From positions 806,001 through 870,000 of the forward strand of contig DASXEW010000001.1 in the NCBI GenBank assembly GCA_036489885.1: a DNA stretch of 64,000 nucleotides. Reading direction: 5' to 3'. This DNA comes from Candidatus Baltobacteraceae bacterium (lineage in GTDB: Bacteria; Vulcanimicrobiota; Vulcanimicrobiia; Vulcanimicrobiales; Vulcanimicrobiaceae). Of this stretch, positions 9,647-18,248 are shown one piece after another. The notes beneath the pieces are model-generated. The model saw nothing but the letters and a program-made list of their open reading frames with translations, was not told where the DNA came from and searched no databases. The first letter of the stretch is position 1. The number at the start of each line of letters is the position of its first letter. Made by a program: the position numbers and the translations under genes.

Positions 9647-11439
9647 CACGGTTGGAGTACGAGCTAATGTGGGGCGCGGACGTCCGTGAAGACGGCGTCC
9701 GCTTTCGCTTGTGGGCTCCAGCTGCACAAAACGTCTCGACTGTGCTGATCGGCGGTGACGGCGAGCGCATCGTCCCAATGAAATATGGCGGAGAGGGATG
9801 GTACGAATGCATCGATCCCTCCGCGCACGCGGGTACACGTTACTTCTTCGAGATCGATAGCAAAGACCGGGTTCCCGATCCAGCCGCGCGCTTTGCGCCG
9901 GAAGGCCCGCGCGGTCCAAGCGAAGTCATCGATCTGTCAAAGTTTCGCCCGAATAAGCGAACGAAGGGGATCCCGGCTTTCGAGCGGCTCGTGCTCTACG
10001 AGCTGCACGTCGGCACGTTTACGAAGTCCGGGACGTATGCCGAGCTGGCTACGCGTCTCGATTATCTCTCCGAGCTTGGAATCAATGCCATCGAGCTGAT
10101 GCCGCTCGCGGATTGGCCGGGCGAGCGCAACTGGGGATACGATGGCGTGCTCTTCTACGCCCCGGCGCATCGGTACGGCCGTCCCGAGGAGCTCCGCGCG
10201 TTGATCGACGCTGCGCACGCGCGTGGGATCGCGATGTTTCTGGATGTCGTCTACAACCACTTCGGGCCGCAAGATAACTATTTGCGACGCTATGCGCCGC
10301 AATTCTTCACGCGCGATCACGCGACACCGTGGGGAGAAGCGATCGACTATAGCTCGCCGCACAACGACCCGGTACGCAGGTTCGTCATCGACAACGCTGC
10401 TTATTGGCTGCGCGACTATGGATTTGACGGTCTGCGTCTGGACGCCACGCAGGCCATCTTCGATACCCGCAAACCGCACGTGCTCGGCGCGCTCGCGCTG
10501 AGCGCCAAGAGTGACCCATTCTCTACGGCATACCTCGTTCTCGAAAATGACGACAACGACGTCCGGCTCCTGACCGGCGGCTACGATGCACAATGGAACG
10601 ATGATCTGCATCATTGCTTGCACGTTGCCTTGACGGGCGAACGTGACGGCTACTATCAGGACTACATCCAGGATCCCGTCGGCCTCCTCGGACGAACGCT
10701 TACACACGGTTTTGCGTACCAGGGCGAACCGTCTGAATTTCGCGAGGGCCGCGCACGTGGTGCGCCGAGCGGCGGGCTCGAGCTCTCGAGCTTCGTGAAC
10801 TTTCTCCAGAATCACGACCAAATTGGGAACCGCGCCTTCGGAGACCGGATCACGGCGATTGCGGCACCGGAGGCCGTTCGGGCTGCGACGGCCGTCTTGC
10901 TTCTCGCGCCGTCACCTCCGATGCTGTTCATGGGAGAAGAATGGGGCGCATCGAGTCCGTTCCTATTCTTTTGTGACTTCGAGCCTAGGCTGGCTAAGCG
11001 AGTTACAGAAGGACGCCGCAACGAGTTTGCGCGTTTTGCGCGATTCTCGGATGCGAAGCTGCGTGCTAACATTCCAGATCCCTCAGCGGAAGAGACGTTC
11101 CTACGGAGTAAGCTCGACTGGGACGAGCCTTCGCGCGAGACGCATCGCGAGCAGCTCGAGCTGCACCGGGAATTGTTGCGGATTCGTCACGTCGAGATCG
11201 ACCCGCGGCTGCATGCGCTCTCGGGACGCGACGCATGGTACGAGATGCGCGGAGCGCGAGCGCTCTTCGCGCGCTGGGTGCTGGCGCAAGAAAGCGGCCT
11301 GGTCCTCGAAGTGAATCTCTCCGATGCGCCGCAAGCCGGCTTTACCGAACATGCGCGCGGCCGTCTCTTGTACGCGACGCATGACTCGTTCGCCGGTGGC
11401 GTGGCGCCCGGCTGGAGCGTACGGTGGAGCATCGAATAG
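9643..11439 (+). CDS. treZ: Malto-oligosyltrehalose trehalohydrolase TreZ
   Basis: Releases free trehalose from maltooligosyl-trehalose made by TreY. About 598 residues from GTG 9643, whose GTGA overlap with the treS stop decides the start; the longer frame from 9586 only re-reads treS. Domains: N-terminal CBM48-like sandwich (GVRFRLWAPAAQNVSTVLI), GH13_10 barrel with LYELHVGTFTKSGTY, FLDVVYNHFGPQDNY, GFDGLRLDATQAIFD (nucleophile Asp), YLVLENDDND (catalytic Glu) and FLQNHDQIGNRAFG. Its 3' end overlaps treY by 16 nt, so TreZ and TreY should be co-translated, as the two-step pathway requires. Confidence 0.96.
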   Translation: MTRLEYELMWGADVREDGVRFRLWAPAAQNVSTVLIGGDGERIVPMKYGGEGWYECIDPSAHAGTRYFFEIDSKDRVPDPAARFAPEGPRGPSEVIDLSKFRPNKRTKGIPAFERLVLYELHVGTFTKSGTYAELATRLDYLSELGINAIELMPLADWPGERNWGYDGVLFYAPAHRYGRPEELRALIDAAHARGIAMFLDVVYNHFGPQDNYLRRYAPQFFTRDHATPWGEAIDYSSPHNDPVRRFVIDNAAYWLRDYGFDGLRLDATQAIFDTRKPHVLGALALSAKSDPFSTAYLVLENDDNDVRLLTGGYDAQWNDDLHHCLHVALTGERDGYYQDYIQDPVGLLGRTLTHGFAYQGEPSEFREGRARGAPSGGLELSSFVNFLQNHDQIGNRAFGDRITAIAAPEAVRAATAVLLLAPSPPMLFMGEEWGASSPFLFFCDFEPRLAKRVTEGRRNEFARFARFSDAKLRANIPDPSAEETFLRSKLDWDEPSRETHREQLELHRELLRIRHVEIDPRLHALSGRDAWYEMRGARALFARWVLAQESGLVLEVNLSDAPQAGFTEHARGRLLYATHDSFAGGVAPGWSVRWSIE

Positions 11440-14255
11440 CGGTCGTACCGCTCTCGACGTACCGGCTGCAATTCTCGCCGCGTTTCCGGTTTGCGGATGC
11501 CTCGGCGATCGTTCCATATCTCGCGGAGCTTGGAATCGGAGCAATCTACGCGTCGCCTTATCTTCGTGCACGACCCGGAAGCGAGCACGGTTACGACGTC
11601 GTCGATCACAACGCGCTCAATCCCGAGATCGGAAATGCCGACGAGCATCGCGCGATGATCGCTGCTGCTCAGGAGCACGGCCTCGGTCACGTCCTCGATT
11701 TCGTTCCCAATCATATGGGGATTCTGGGCATGTCCAACGCGTGGTGGTTCGACGTGCTCGAATGGGGACAGGATTCGCCGTTTGCGAAATTCTTCGACAT
11801 CGAATGGCACCCGCAGCGCGCCGATCTCGCGGGAAAAGTGCTGTTACCGTTCTTAGGCGATCACTACGGCCAAGCACTCGAACGCGGCGAGCTCAAGCCT
11901 CGCTTCGACGCGGAGCGGCGGATGTTCGTCGTGACATACTACGATCTCGAGTTTCCGCTCGCGCCGCAGACGTATGCGCCCATCCTGGCACATGCTGCTG
12001 CACTGGCCGACGCACGCACTTCCCGAGCCTTGCGCACGCTAGAAGCAAGTTTCGAATTGAACGGCGGCGACGCGCGCGCGCGAACGTCGCTCGCCAAGGA
12101 CGAGCTCGCTGTCCTGCTCCGTGATGACCCGAGCGCGGCGTCTGCGGTCGAGCGCAGCCTCGGTAATTGGCGGCCGCACGGCAGCGGGAACGGCGAGGTC
12201 GAGCACCTGCACGCGCTGCTCGAGCAGCAGCACTATCGCCTGGCCTCGTGGCGAGTCTCATTGCACGAGATCAACTACCGGCGGTTCTTTGACATCAACG
12301 AGCTTGCTGCGCTGCGTGTCGAGGACGCCGAGGTTCTGGCGCAGACGCATCGCCTGATCTTCGACATGATCGCGGATGGACGCTTACAGGGGCTGCGGAT
12401 CGATCACATCGACGGCTTGTTCAACCCGGGTGCGTATTGCCGGCTGTTGCGCGAGCGCTCCGCGGTGCTCGACCAACCGCTATACCTTCTCGTCGAGAAG
12501 ATTCTGGCTCGATTCGAGCGGCTCTCTAAGAGTTGGAGTGTGGACGGTACGACCGGCTACGATTTCATGAATGAGGTAAACGAGCTTTTCGTAAGCTCCC
12601 GTTCCGAGGCCGCGTTCGATCGTATCTATACCGAATTCGCAGCGTCGGAAGAGCGTTTTGAAGACGTCGCCTATACTGCCAAACAGTACATCATGCGCAA
12701 CGTACTTTCGAGCGAGCTGACGCTTTTGGCCAACTCGCTCTCGCGCATCGCGTTGTCCGATGTGCGTTCGAGCGACTACACCTACGAGGGGTTACGCGAT
12801 GCGATCGCGGGTGTGGTGGCGGCATTCCCCGTCTATCGCACGTATATCTCGGGCGGCCCGATTGACGAAGAGGATCTCCGTTTCATCGAGTGGGCGGTCG
12901 TCCAAGCTGCGCGGCACAGCGAGGTCCCGGATGATACCGTGTTCGAGTTCGTCGCCGACGTCCTCACCGGAAAGATTCTCGAGACGCCGCATTCTCACTA
13001 TGATCCCGGCGAAGTGCTGCACTTTACAATGAAGTTCCAGCAATACACGGGGCCCGTGATGGCAAAGGCGGTCGAGGACACGGCGTTCTATCGCTACGTG
13101 CGTCTCATATCGCTCAACGAAGTCGGCGGCGATCCACGGCGCTTCGGCGCGCCGACAGCTACGTTCCATCGCCGCAACTCGATGCGCGCGGAAGATTTTC
13201 CGCGCACCCTGCTCGCGACCGCGACCCACGATCACAAGCGCGGCGAAGACACGCGCTTGCGAATCGACGCGCTCTCCGAGATGCCGGGACGTTGGCGGCA
13301 AACCTTGCGCGCGCTGACGCGCATTGCGAAGGAGCGCGCGCTCGTCGAGTCGATGCATGCGCCGACCAGACGAGACGAATACGCTATTTATCAAACGCTG
13401 GTAGGGACGTGGCCGACCACGTGGCTGCAAAGCGACGAGCGGCCGCCGGAGCCGGAAGTCGAGAGCTACGTCGCGCGTCTTTCCGAATGGTGCCGCAAAA
13501 CGATCCGGGAAGCGAAACTGCAATCGAGCTGGACGCACCCGAACGAGGCCTACGAAGAGGCGACGCTCGGATTCATCCGTCGAATCTTTGAAGGGGGCGC
13601 CGCACACATCTTTCAGCGTGAAATGCAGCGGTTGCTCGGCGACGTCGCGCTGGTCGCGATGGTCTCGGGGCTCTCGCAGGTGACGCTCAAGCTTACATCT
13701 CCGGGCGTAGCCGACGTCTATCAGGGCTGCGAGCTGTGGGATTTCTCGTTGGTCGACCCCGACAATCGCCGTAACGTTGATTTCGTTCATCGCGCGCGAT
13801 TGCTTGAAGAGATCCGGCGCGACGCCGGTTCGCCGAACCGGATACGATTCGTGCAAGAGCTGCTCGGATCGTGGCCGGATGGGCGAATCAAGATGTTCGT
13901 AACGTGGTCGTTGCTGCAGCTACGAAAAGCGTACGACGCCGCGTTCGTTTCCGGCTCGTACCGCTCGCTTCGTACCGGCGGCCGTCACGGAAACTCGCTC
14001 GTTGCCTACGCACGCGATCACGTCATCGTCGTCGCGCCGCGCCTCGTATATCCGGTCCTGCGCCGAATGGATGATGGAATGCCGCATCTCGATTTCTCGA
14101 ACGAGTACGTGGCGCTGACCTCCAAGCTGTCCGGCCGCTACACGAACATCTTCACGAACGAAGAGGTGCACGTCGAAAGTACCCGCCGCCCGCGCCTCGA
14201 CGCTCGAACCCTGCTGAAAGACTTCCCGGTTGCTGTCTTGGTGCCGAAGGCGTGA
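11424..14255 (+). CDS. treY: Malto-oligosyltrehalose synthase TreY
   Basis: Intramolecular transglycosylase that turns the reducing-end alpha-1,4 linkage of maltodextrins into an alpha,alpha-1,1 trehalosyl end. 943 residues, the upper part of the family range. Visible motifs: PLSTYRLQFSPRFRF near the N-terminus, GLGHVLDFVPNHMGI, GLRIDHIDGLFNPG (nucleophile Asp), YLLVEKIL (acid/base Glu) and LATATHDHKRGEDTRLR. The GTG start at 11424 lies 16 nt inside treZ. It is the last gene of the glgE-treS-treZ-treY run; a palindromic intergenic region follows before yebC. Confidence 0.95.
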   Translation: MEHRIAVVPLSTYRLQFSPRFRFADASAIVPYLAELGIGAIYASPYLRARPGSEHGYDVVDHNALNPEIGNADEHRAMIAAAQEHGLGHVLDFVPNHMGILGMSNAWWFDVLEWGQDSPFAKFFDIEWHPQRADLAGKVLLPFLGDHYGQALERGELKPRFDAERRMFVVTYYDLEFPLAPQTYAPILAHAAALADARTSRALRTLEASFELNGGDARARTSLAKDELAVLLRDDPSAASAVERSLGNWRPHGSGNGEVEHLHALLEQQHYRLASWRVSLHEINYRRFFDINELAALRVEDAEVLAQTHRLIFDMIADGRLQGLRIDHIDGLFNPGAYCRLLRERSAVLDQPLYLLVEKILARFERLSKSWSVDGTTGYDFMNEVNELFVSSRSEAAFDRIYTEFAASEERFEDVAYTAKQYIMRNVLSSELTLLANSLSRIALSDVRSSDYTYEGLRDAIAGVVAAFPVYRTYISGGPIDEEDLRFIEWAVVQAARHSEVPDDTVFEFVADVLTGKILETPHSHYDPGEVLHFTMKFQQYTGPVMAKAVEDTAFYRYVRLISLNEVGGDPRRFGAPTATFHRRNSMRAEDFPRTLLATATHDHKRGEDTRLRIDALSEMPGRWRQTLRALTRIAKERALVESMHAPTRRDEYAIYQTLVGTWPTTWLQSDERPPEPEVESYVARLSEWCRKTIREAKLQSSWTHPNEAYEEATLGFIRRIFEGGAAHIFQREMQRLLGDVALVAMVSGLSQVTLKLTSPGVADVYQGCELWDFSLVDPDNRRNVDFVHRARLLEEIRRDAGSPNRIRFVQELLGSWPDGRIKMFVTWSLLQLRKAYDAAFVSGSYRSLRTGGRHGNSLVAYARDHVIVVAPRLVYPVLRRMDDGMPHLDFSNEYVALTSKLSGRYTNIFTNEEVHVESTRRPRLDARTLLKDFPVAVLVPKA

Positions 14256-14389
14256 ATGTTGTTACGCGACCCCTCGGGGAATCGTGAAACATGGAAACGG
14301 TGAGGGAGCGGCCGTTCGGGGGCCCCATGCGAAGCATGGGGGGCGCGCAGCCTAGGGCGAAGCGCCTGTAAAACAGAAAGCGCAAGGCT
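14256..14389 (+). repeat. Intergenic palindromes and 30-nt repeat, copy 2
   Basis: This 134-nt gap between treY and yebC holds three elements. A CCCC-TC-GGGG palindrome lies near 14270. A perfect 8-bp stem with a GAA loop spans 14323-14341 (CCCATGCGAAGCATGGG core). Immediately after it, 14337-14366 is the second copy of the 30-nt repeat seen at 6424-6453. Both the stem-loop and the repeat contain GCGAAGC. No T-run follows, so it is not a canonical intrinsic terminator, though it could stall or terminate treY transcripts. Confidence 0.6.
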
Positions 14390-15145
14390 ATGTCCGGGCA
14401 CTCCAAGTGGCACAATATCAAGCTGCGCAAGGGAAAAGCCGACGCGCAACGCGGCGCGCTATTTTCAAAGCTGTCAAAAGAGATCATTCTTGCCGCCAAA
14501 TCCGGTTCGACCGATCCGGAAGCAAACTATCGGCTGAAAATGGCAGTTGAGAAAGCGCGCGAAAATAATGTCCCCGCCGACAACATCAAGCGCGCGATCG
14601 CGCGTGCTGCGGGCGAAGGCGAGCGCGACATTGAAGAGATTCGTTACGAAGGCTACGGTCCGGCCGGCCTTGCGGTCGTCATCGATGCCGCGACGGACAA
14701 CAGGAATCGAACCGCGTCGGAGATCCGTTTTCTGTTTACGCGCAACGAGGGCAACCTGGGTGAGACCGGCAGTGTCGGGTGGATGTTCGACGCGCGCGGC
14801 TTCCTTGACGTCGAAAATGCGAAGTTGGACGAGGATGGCCTCACCGAAAAGGCTCTATTTGCAGGCGATGGCGTGATCGACGTACGGTTTGGGGCCGAAC
14901 GGTCCGAGATTCTTACGGAAGACACGGCGCTGGGCAACGTGCGCGAGGCGCTCAGCGGCCAGGGTCTGCGCGTCACCGATGCATATGTCGGGATGGAGCC
15001 GAAACAGCCGCTGCACGCGGAAGGCGAGACTCTGCGCAAGATGATTGCGTTCCTGGACGCTCTCGAAGAGCACGAAGACGTGCAACGCGTCTACTCGAAT
15101 TTGCATTTGGACGAAGCGCAGGTCGAGGCCTTAGCGCGCGCTTGA
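14390..15145 (+). CDS. yebC: YebC/TACO1 family protein
   Basis: 251-residue YebC/TACO1 family member. Proteins of this family have been described as DNA-binding regulators and as translation factors that help ribosomes through proline stretches. The diagnostic N-terminus MSGHSKWHNIKLRKGKAD is intact, followed by the GAIFSKLSKEI-like helix and the middle-domain signature RYEGYGPAGLAVVIDAATDN. Full length for the family. ATG start. The stop overlaps the next gene's TTG start by 4 nt (TTGA), making it the first gene of a yebC-PASTA-rpe-thiL operon. Confidence 0.97.
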   Translation: MSGHSKWHNIKLRKGKADAQRGALFSKLSKEIILAAKSGSTDPEANYRLKMAVEKARENNVPADNIKRAIARAAGEGERDIEEIRYEGYGPAGLAVVIDAATDNRNRTASEIRFLFTRNEGNLGETGSVGWMFDARGFLDVENAKLDEDGLTEKALFAGDGVIDVRFGAERSEILTEDTALGNVREALSGQGLRVTDAYVGMEPKQPLHAEGETLRKMIAFLDALEEHEDVQRVYSNLHLDEAQVEALARA

Positions 15146-16212
15146 TAGCGAAGTTGAAGCCGCAGGCGAAACGTCTGCCGCTCGCAGAGGCGCGCCGCTG
15201 GCTTGCCGACCGCGATCTCGTCCTTGCGCTGGCCCTCGCTTTCGCAGTCGGAGTCGGCGTGTGGTTCTTTCGCGCGATCGAAGACTTTTTCGCACCCTCG
15301 GGCGCGACGATTCTCGTACCCTCGCTGGTGGGGCAGACCGAAACCGACGCGATCTCGCTAGGCGAGACGCTGCACTTGAAACTGGTCGTCGTTTCGCGCG
15401 CAATCAGCGAACAATTTCCGCGCGACGTCGTGATGGCGCAGCAGCCTTCATCGGGGACGCGTGTCCGCGAAGGCCGTCAGGTGTCCTTGATCGTCAGTCA
15501 AGGCGTCAACATTTATACGATGCCGGATCTGCGGTTCTCGTCATTGCGTGATGCCGGCCTCACGCTGTCGCGTCTGAAACTCAATCTGGGCAAGACGACG
15601 ATGGTCGCCGACGATGACGTACCGTTCAATCACATCGTCGCGCAAAACCCGCCGCCTTTGGCCAGCGTCCGCGAGGGTTCGAGCGTGAGCTTCGTGCTTT
15701 CGAAGGGGCCGCCGTCGAATGTTCGGGCGCCGGACTTCGTCGGAAAAGATATCGACACAGCACGCGCCGATGCACTGCGCGCAAAAGTGCATCTCGGGCA
15801 AGTCGTGTGGACGCCGTTTGGCATCAAGGGTCCACCGCGCGGGATCGTCGTCCGGCAAATCCCAGGACCGGGCATCCTCAGTGACCCGCTCGAGCCCGTC
15901 TCGCTGCAAGTCAGCGCAGGGCCGGGGGAATACGGATATCTCATTCGCCAAGTACATACGGCGGTGGTTATACCGAATGACGAAAGCGGTCAGTCACAAC
16001 GCGTTCGTATTAGCGTGCGCGACGATACCGGTGAGTGGAACGTTTACGATGGATTTGCCATGCCGGGACAGCGTCTGGACTTCGACCTCACCGTCGTCGG
16101 TACGTCGTCGGTCGACGTTTATTTGAACAACGAGCTGCAAAGCCAAACACAGCTCGGCAAAGAACCGCCGCGGCCGACACCGTCGCCTGGACGCATCGGA
16201 CTGCCGAAGTGA
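15142..16212 (+). CDS. Membrane-anchored PASTA-repeat protein without kinase domain
   Basis: 356-residue protein. A short basic cytoplasmic tail is followed by one membrane helix (about residues 28-45, LVLALALAFAVGVGVWFF). Three PASTA modules come next (about 57-125, 126-193 and 194-262), recognisable by VPSLVGQTETDAISLGE, MPDLRFSSLRDAGL and APDFVGKDIDTARADAL, and then a C-terminal beta domain and a Pro-rich tail. PASTA domains bind muropeptides or beta-lactams in other proteins. It sits upstream of rpe, where Bacillus-type genomes have the PASTA kinase PrkC, but no kinase motifs are present. TTG start by TTGA overlap with yebC. Confidence 0.88.
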   Translation: MIAKLKPQAKRLPLAEARRWLADRDLVLALALAFAVGVGVWFFRAIEDFFAPSGATILVPSLVGQTETDAISLGETLHLKLVVVSRAISEQFPRDVVMAQQPSSGTRVREGRQVSLIVSQGVNIYTMPDLRFSSLRDAGLTLSRLKLNLGKTTMVADDDVPFNHIVAQNPPPLASVREGSSVSFVLSKGPPSNVRAPDFVGKDIDTARADALRAKVHLGQVVWTPFGIKGPPRGIVVRQIPGPGILSDPLEPVSLQVSAGPGEYGYLIRQVHTAVVIPNDESGQSQRVRISVRDDTGEWNVYDGFAMPGQRLDFDLTVVGTSSVDVYLNNELQSQTQLGKEPPRPTPSPGRIGLPK

Positions 16213-16886
16213 CGCGCAAGGTTCGCATCGCGCCGTCGATACTCGCGGCGGATTTCTCGAAAATTGCCGACCAAATCGCCGCAGCCGAAGCGGGCGGAGC
16301 CGATATGTTTCATCTGGATACGATGGACGGCTCGTTCGTTCCGAACATCAGCTGGGGCCCCAAGATCGTCGCCGACCTGCGCAAGCTCACCAAGCTTCCA
16401 TTTGACGCGCATCTGATGATCGTCGAACCCGAACGTTACGTCGATCGCTTCATCGAGGCCGGTTGCCAATACGTGACGTTTCACTACGAAGCGACACCGC
16501 ATGCGCACCGTTTATTGACGCATTTGCGGTCGGCAGGCGTGAAGGCCGGCATCGCGATCAATCCGCAAACCCCGGTTGCGATGCTCAAAGACATCATCGA
16601 CGTAACGGACATGGTGCTCGTGATGAGCGTCAACCCCGGGTTCGGGGGGCAACCGTTCATCGAGCATGCGCTTGCGAAGCTGGTGGAAGCTCGTGAGCTG
16701 ATCGATGCGTCTAACCCGGAATGCGAGCTCGAGATCGATGGCGGAATCGGGTCGGCGAATATCGAGCGTGCGTGCGAAGCGGGCGCAACGATTCTCGTCG
16801 CGGGATCGTCCGTTTTTGAGGAGCACGATCCCGCAAAGGCGGTGCGCTCGCTCAGGGAACGCATCAGCGGCCGGTCACGCAGCTGA
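16209..16886 (+). CDS. rpe: Ribulose-phosphate 3-epimerase
   Basis: Interconverts ribulose-5-phosphate and xylulose-5-phosphate in the pentose phosphate pathway. About 225 residues of a TIM barrel: APSILAADFSKI at the N-terminus, FHLDTMDGSFVPN metal/active-site motif, HLMIVEPERYV, VMSVNPGFGGQPFI and the phosphate-binding LEIDGGIGSANIERA. The true start is GTG 16209, overlapping the preceding stop (GTGA); the open frame further upstream is spurious. Its stop in turn overlaps the inferred CTG start of thiL. Confidence 0.97.
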   Translation: MTRKVRIAPSILAADFSKIADQIAAAEAGGADMFHLDTMDGSFVPNISWGPKIVADLRKLTKLPFDAHLMIVEPERYVDRFIEAGCQYVTFHYEATPHAHRLLTHLRSAGVKAGIAINPQTPVAMLKDIIDVTDMVLVMSVNPGFGGQPFIEHALAKLVEARELIDASNPECELEIDGGIGSANIERACEAGATILVAGSSVFEEHDPAKAVRSLRERISGRSRS

Positions 16887-17890
16887 CGTCGACGCGAAGC
16901 GCTGAAGACCGCCTCATCGAGGCGATACGCGCAATCGCGACGACGACATACGCGTCGCAAGGGAAGAAGATACGTGCCGGCATCGGAGATGATGCCGCGA
17001 TTTGGAAGCCGGCGCGCGACGCCGAGAGTGTCGTTACGACCGATGCGCTCGTAGAAGACATTCATTTTCTGCGCGACGGCATGAGTGCGGCCGACGTCGG
17101 TTGGCGTGCGCTGGTATCGAATCTCTCCGATCTTGCCGCAGTCGGGGCGCGTCCCGTCCTCGCAACGATTGCGCTCGGTGTTCCGCGCGGCGTCCATGAA
17201 GACTGGATACTGGATTGCTATCGCGGCATGGCAGAGCTGGCAATCCGAAGCAAAATCGCGCTTGTCGGCGGAGACGTCGTCCGCGCGCCTGCGCTGTTTC
17301 TTTCGATCACCGCGATCGGCGAAGTGCGTCCGTCGCACCGAAAGATGCGCAGCGGCGCACGGCCCGGTGACGTTCTCGCGGTCACAGGTCCGCTGGGCGC
17401 GAGCCGCGCCGGAATCGACGTCTTGCTCGATCGTCCGAACCTTGACGAGCAGCATTTCCGCGACGCGCTCGCCGCCTATCGACGACCGCACGCGCGGCTG
17501 GCTGAAGGCCGGCGTTTTGGCGGATCGGCGAACGTTCACGCGATGATGGATATCTCAGACGGACTCTCGACCGATCTGCATCGCTTGTGCGCCGCCTCGC
17601 ACGTCGGAGCTGAGATCGATGCCGGTGCGCTGCCCGTCGCGACGTGCGCATATCCGATCGCAGAGGCGCTGAAAAAGGAGCCGCTCTCCTACGCGCTTGG
17701 GGGCGGCGAAGATTTCGAGCTGCTGGTTGCGATCGCGCCGCGCGCGTTTTCGACGATTGCAAACCGCTTCGAGCACACGTTTGGGCGCCCGCTCTCTCGA
17801 ATCGGCGCGATTACGGCCGAAGAATCAGTTCGCTTGCGCGACGACGCCGGAGTGCGCGCGCTCGAGCCGACGGGCTGGGAGAGCCTCTAG
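16883..17890 (+). CDS. thiL: Thiamine-monophosphate kinase (apparent CTG start)
   Basis: ATP-dependent kinase making thiamine pyrophosphate from thiamine monophosphate. The PurM-like fold is visible: [66 protein letters not shown] and [14 protein letters not shown]. The first ATG in frame (17081) would delete the essential N-terminal Asp motifs, and no ATG, GTG or TTG lies upstream in frame. The CTG at 16883 forms a 4-nt CTGA overlap with rpe, like the ATGA/GTGA/TTGA junctions around it, and gives a normal length of 335 residues. The stop shares a palindromic CTAG with the convergent rpmB stop. Confidence 0.93.
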   Translation: MTSTRSAEDRLIEAIRAIATTTYASQGKKIRAGIGDDAAIWKPARDAESVVTTDALVEDIHFLRDGMSAADVGWRALVSNLSDLAAVGARPVLATIALGVPRGVHEDWILDCYRGMAELAIRSKIALVGGDVVRAPALFLSITAIGEVRPSHRKMRSGARPGDVLAVTGPLGASRAGIDVLLDRPNLDEQHFRDALAAYRRPHARLAEGRRFGGSANVHAMMDISDGLSTDLHRLCAASHVGAEIDAGALPVATCAYPIAEALKKEPLSYALGGGEDFELLVAIAPRAFSTIANRFEHTFGRPLSRIGAITAEESVRLRDDAGVRALEPTGWESL

Positions 17891-18078
17891 CCGGCGCGGC
17901 GGACTTTCTTGGCGCGCAAGCACGAGGTGCAGACGCGTGCGGTGCGGTGCGTGCCATGATCGTCGACGCGGACGCGCTGAAGATTCGGAAGCCAGCGGCG
18001 CTTCGTTTTGTTCATGGCATGGCTGACGTTGTTACCCGCCATCGGTCCCTTGCCACAAACATCGCAACGCTTCGCCAT
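17887..18078 (-). CDS. rpmB: 50S ribosomal protein bL28
   Basis: 63-residue ribosomal protein L28. It has the zinc-type N-terminus [12 protein letters not shown] and second Cys pair [11 protein letters not shown], so it is a four-Cys (C+) form. [19 protein letters not shown] is the family core. It lies on the minus strand, convergent with thiL, and its stop overlaps thiL's by 4 nt. In Bacillus-type genomes rpmB lies in the same neighbourhood (rpe, thiN, rpmB, yloV). Confidence 0.97.
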   Translation of the reverse strand: MAKRCDVCGKGPMAGNNVSHAMNKTKRRWLPNLQRVRVDDHGTHRTARVCTSCLRAKKVRRAG

Positions 18079-18248
18079 CTAACTGCCCTTCGATAAAAGA
18101 CACGCTTCGCCGAAACGCCGGCGGAGCAACCGCGGAATAATACCACGCCGGGTGGTGAACTGTCCACGACAGTCCTCCTTTGGGAGGGAAGCGGGCGAGA
18201 GTCGGTCAGCCAAGGAGAGGCCCCCGCGCTCCCCCAAGGACGGGCCGC
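18079..18248. other. Divergent intergenic region between rpmB and the FakA-like gene
   Basis: 170 nt carrying the divergent promoters. Reading toward rpmB there is a plausible but weak pair, TGGACA and TATTAT with about 18 nt between them. The right half (18172-18240) is rich in G and C tracts with imperfect inverted repeats (TCCTTTGGGAGGG against CTCCCCCAAGGA), suggesting a structured leader for the downstream gene. A GCC-AAGGAGAGGCCCCCGCG stretch here resembles one upstream of the response regulator at about 30282-30300. Confidence 0.4.

Noticed and set aside
12792-13856. 354-codon minus-strand ORF inside treY
   Set aside because: Antisense shadow of a fully conserved enzyme; no start signal and no family resemblance. 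The same applies to 32680-33660 inside rpoC and 8936-9919 inside treS.
14270-14342. Intrinsic terminator for treY
   Set aside because: The stem-loops are strong but not followed by T-runs on either strand; better described as repeat elements.
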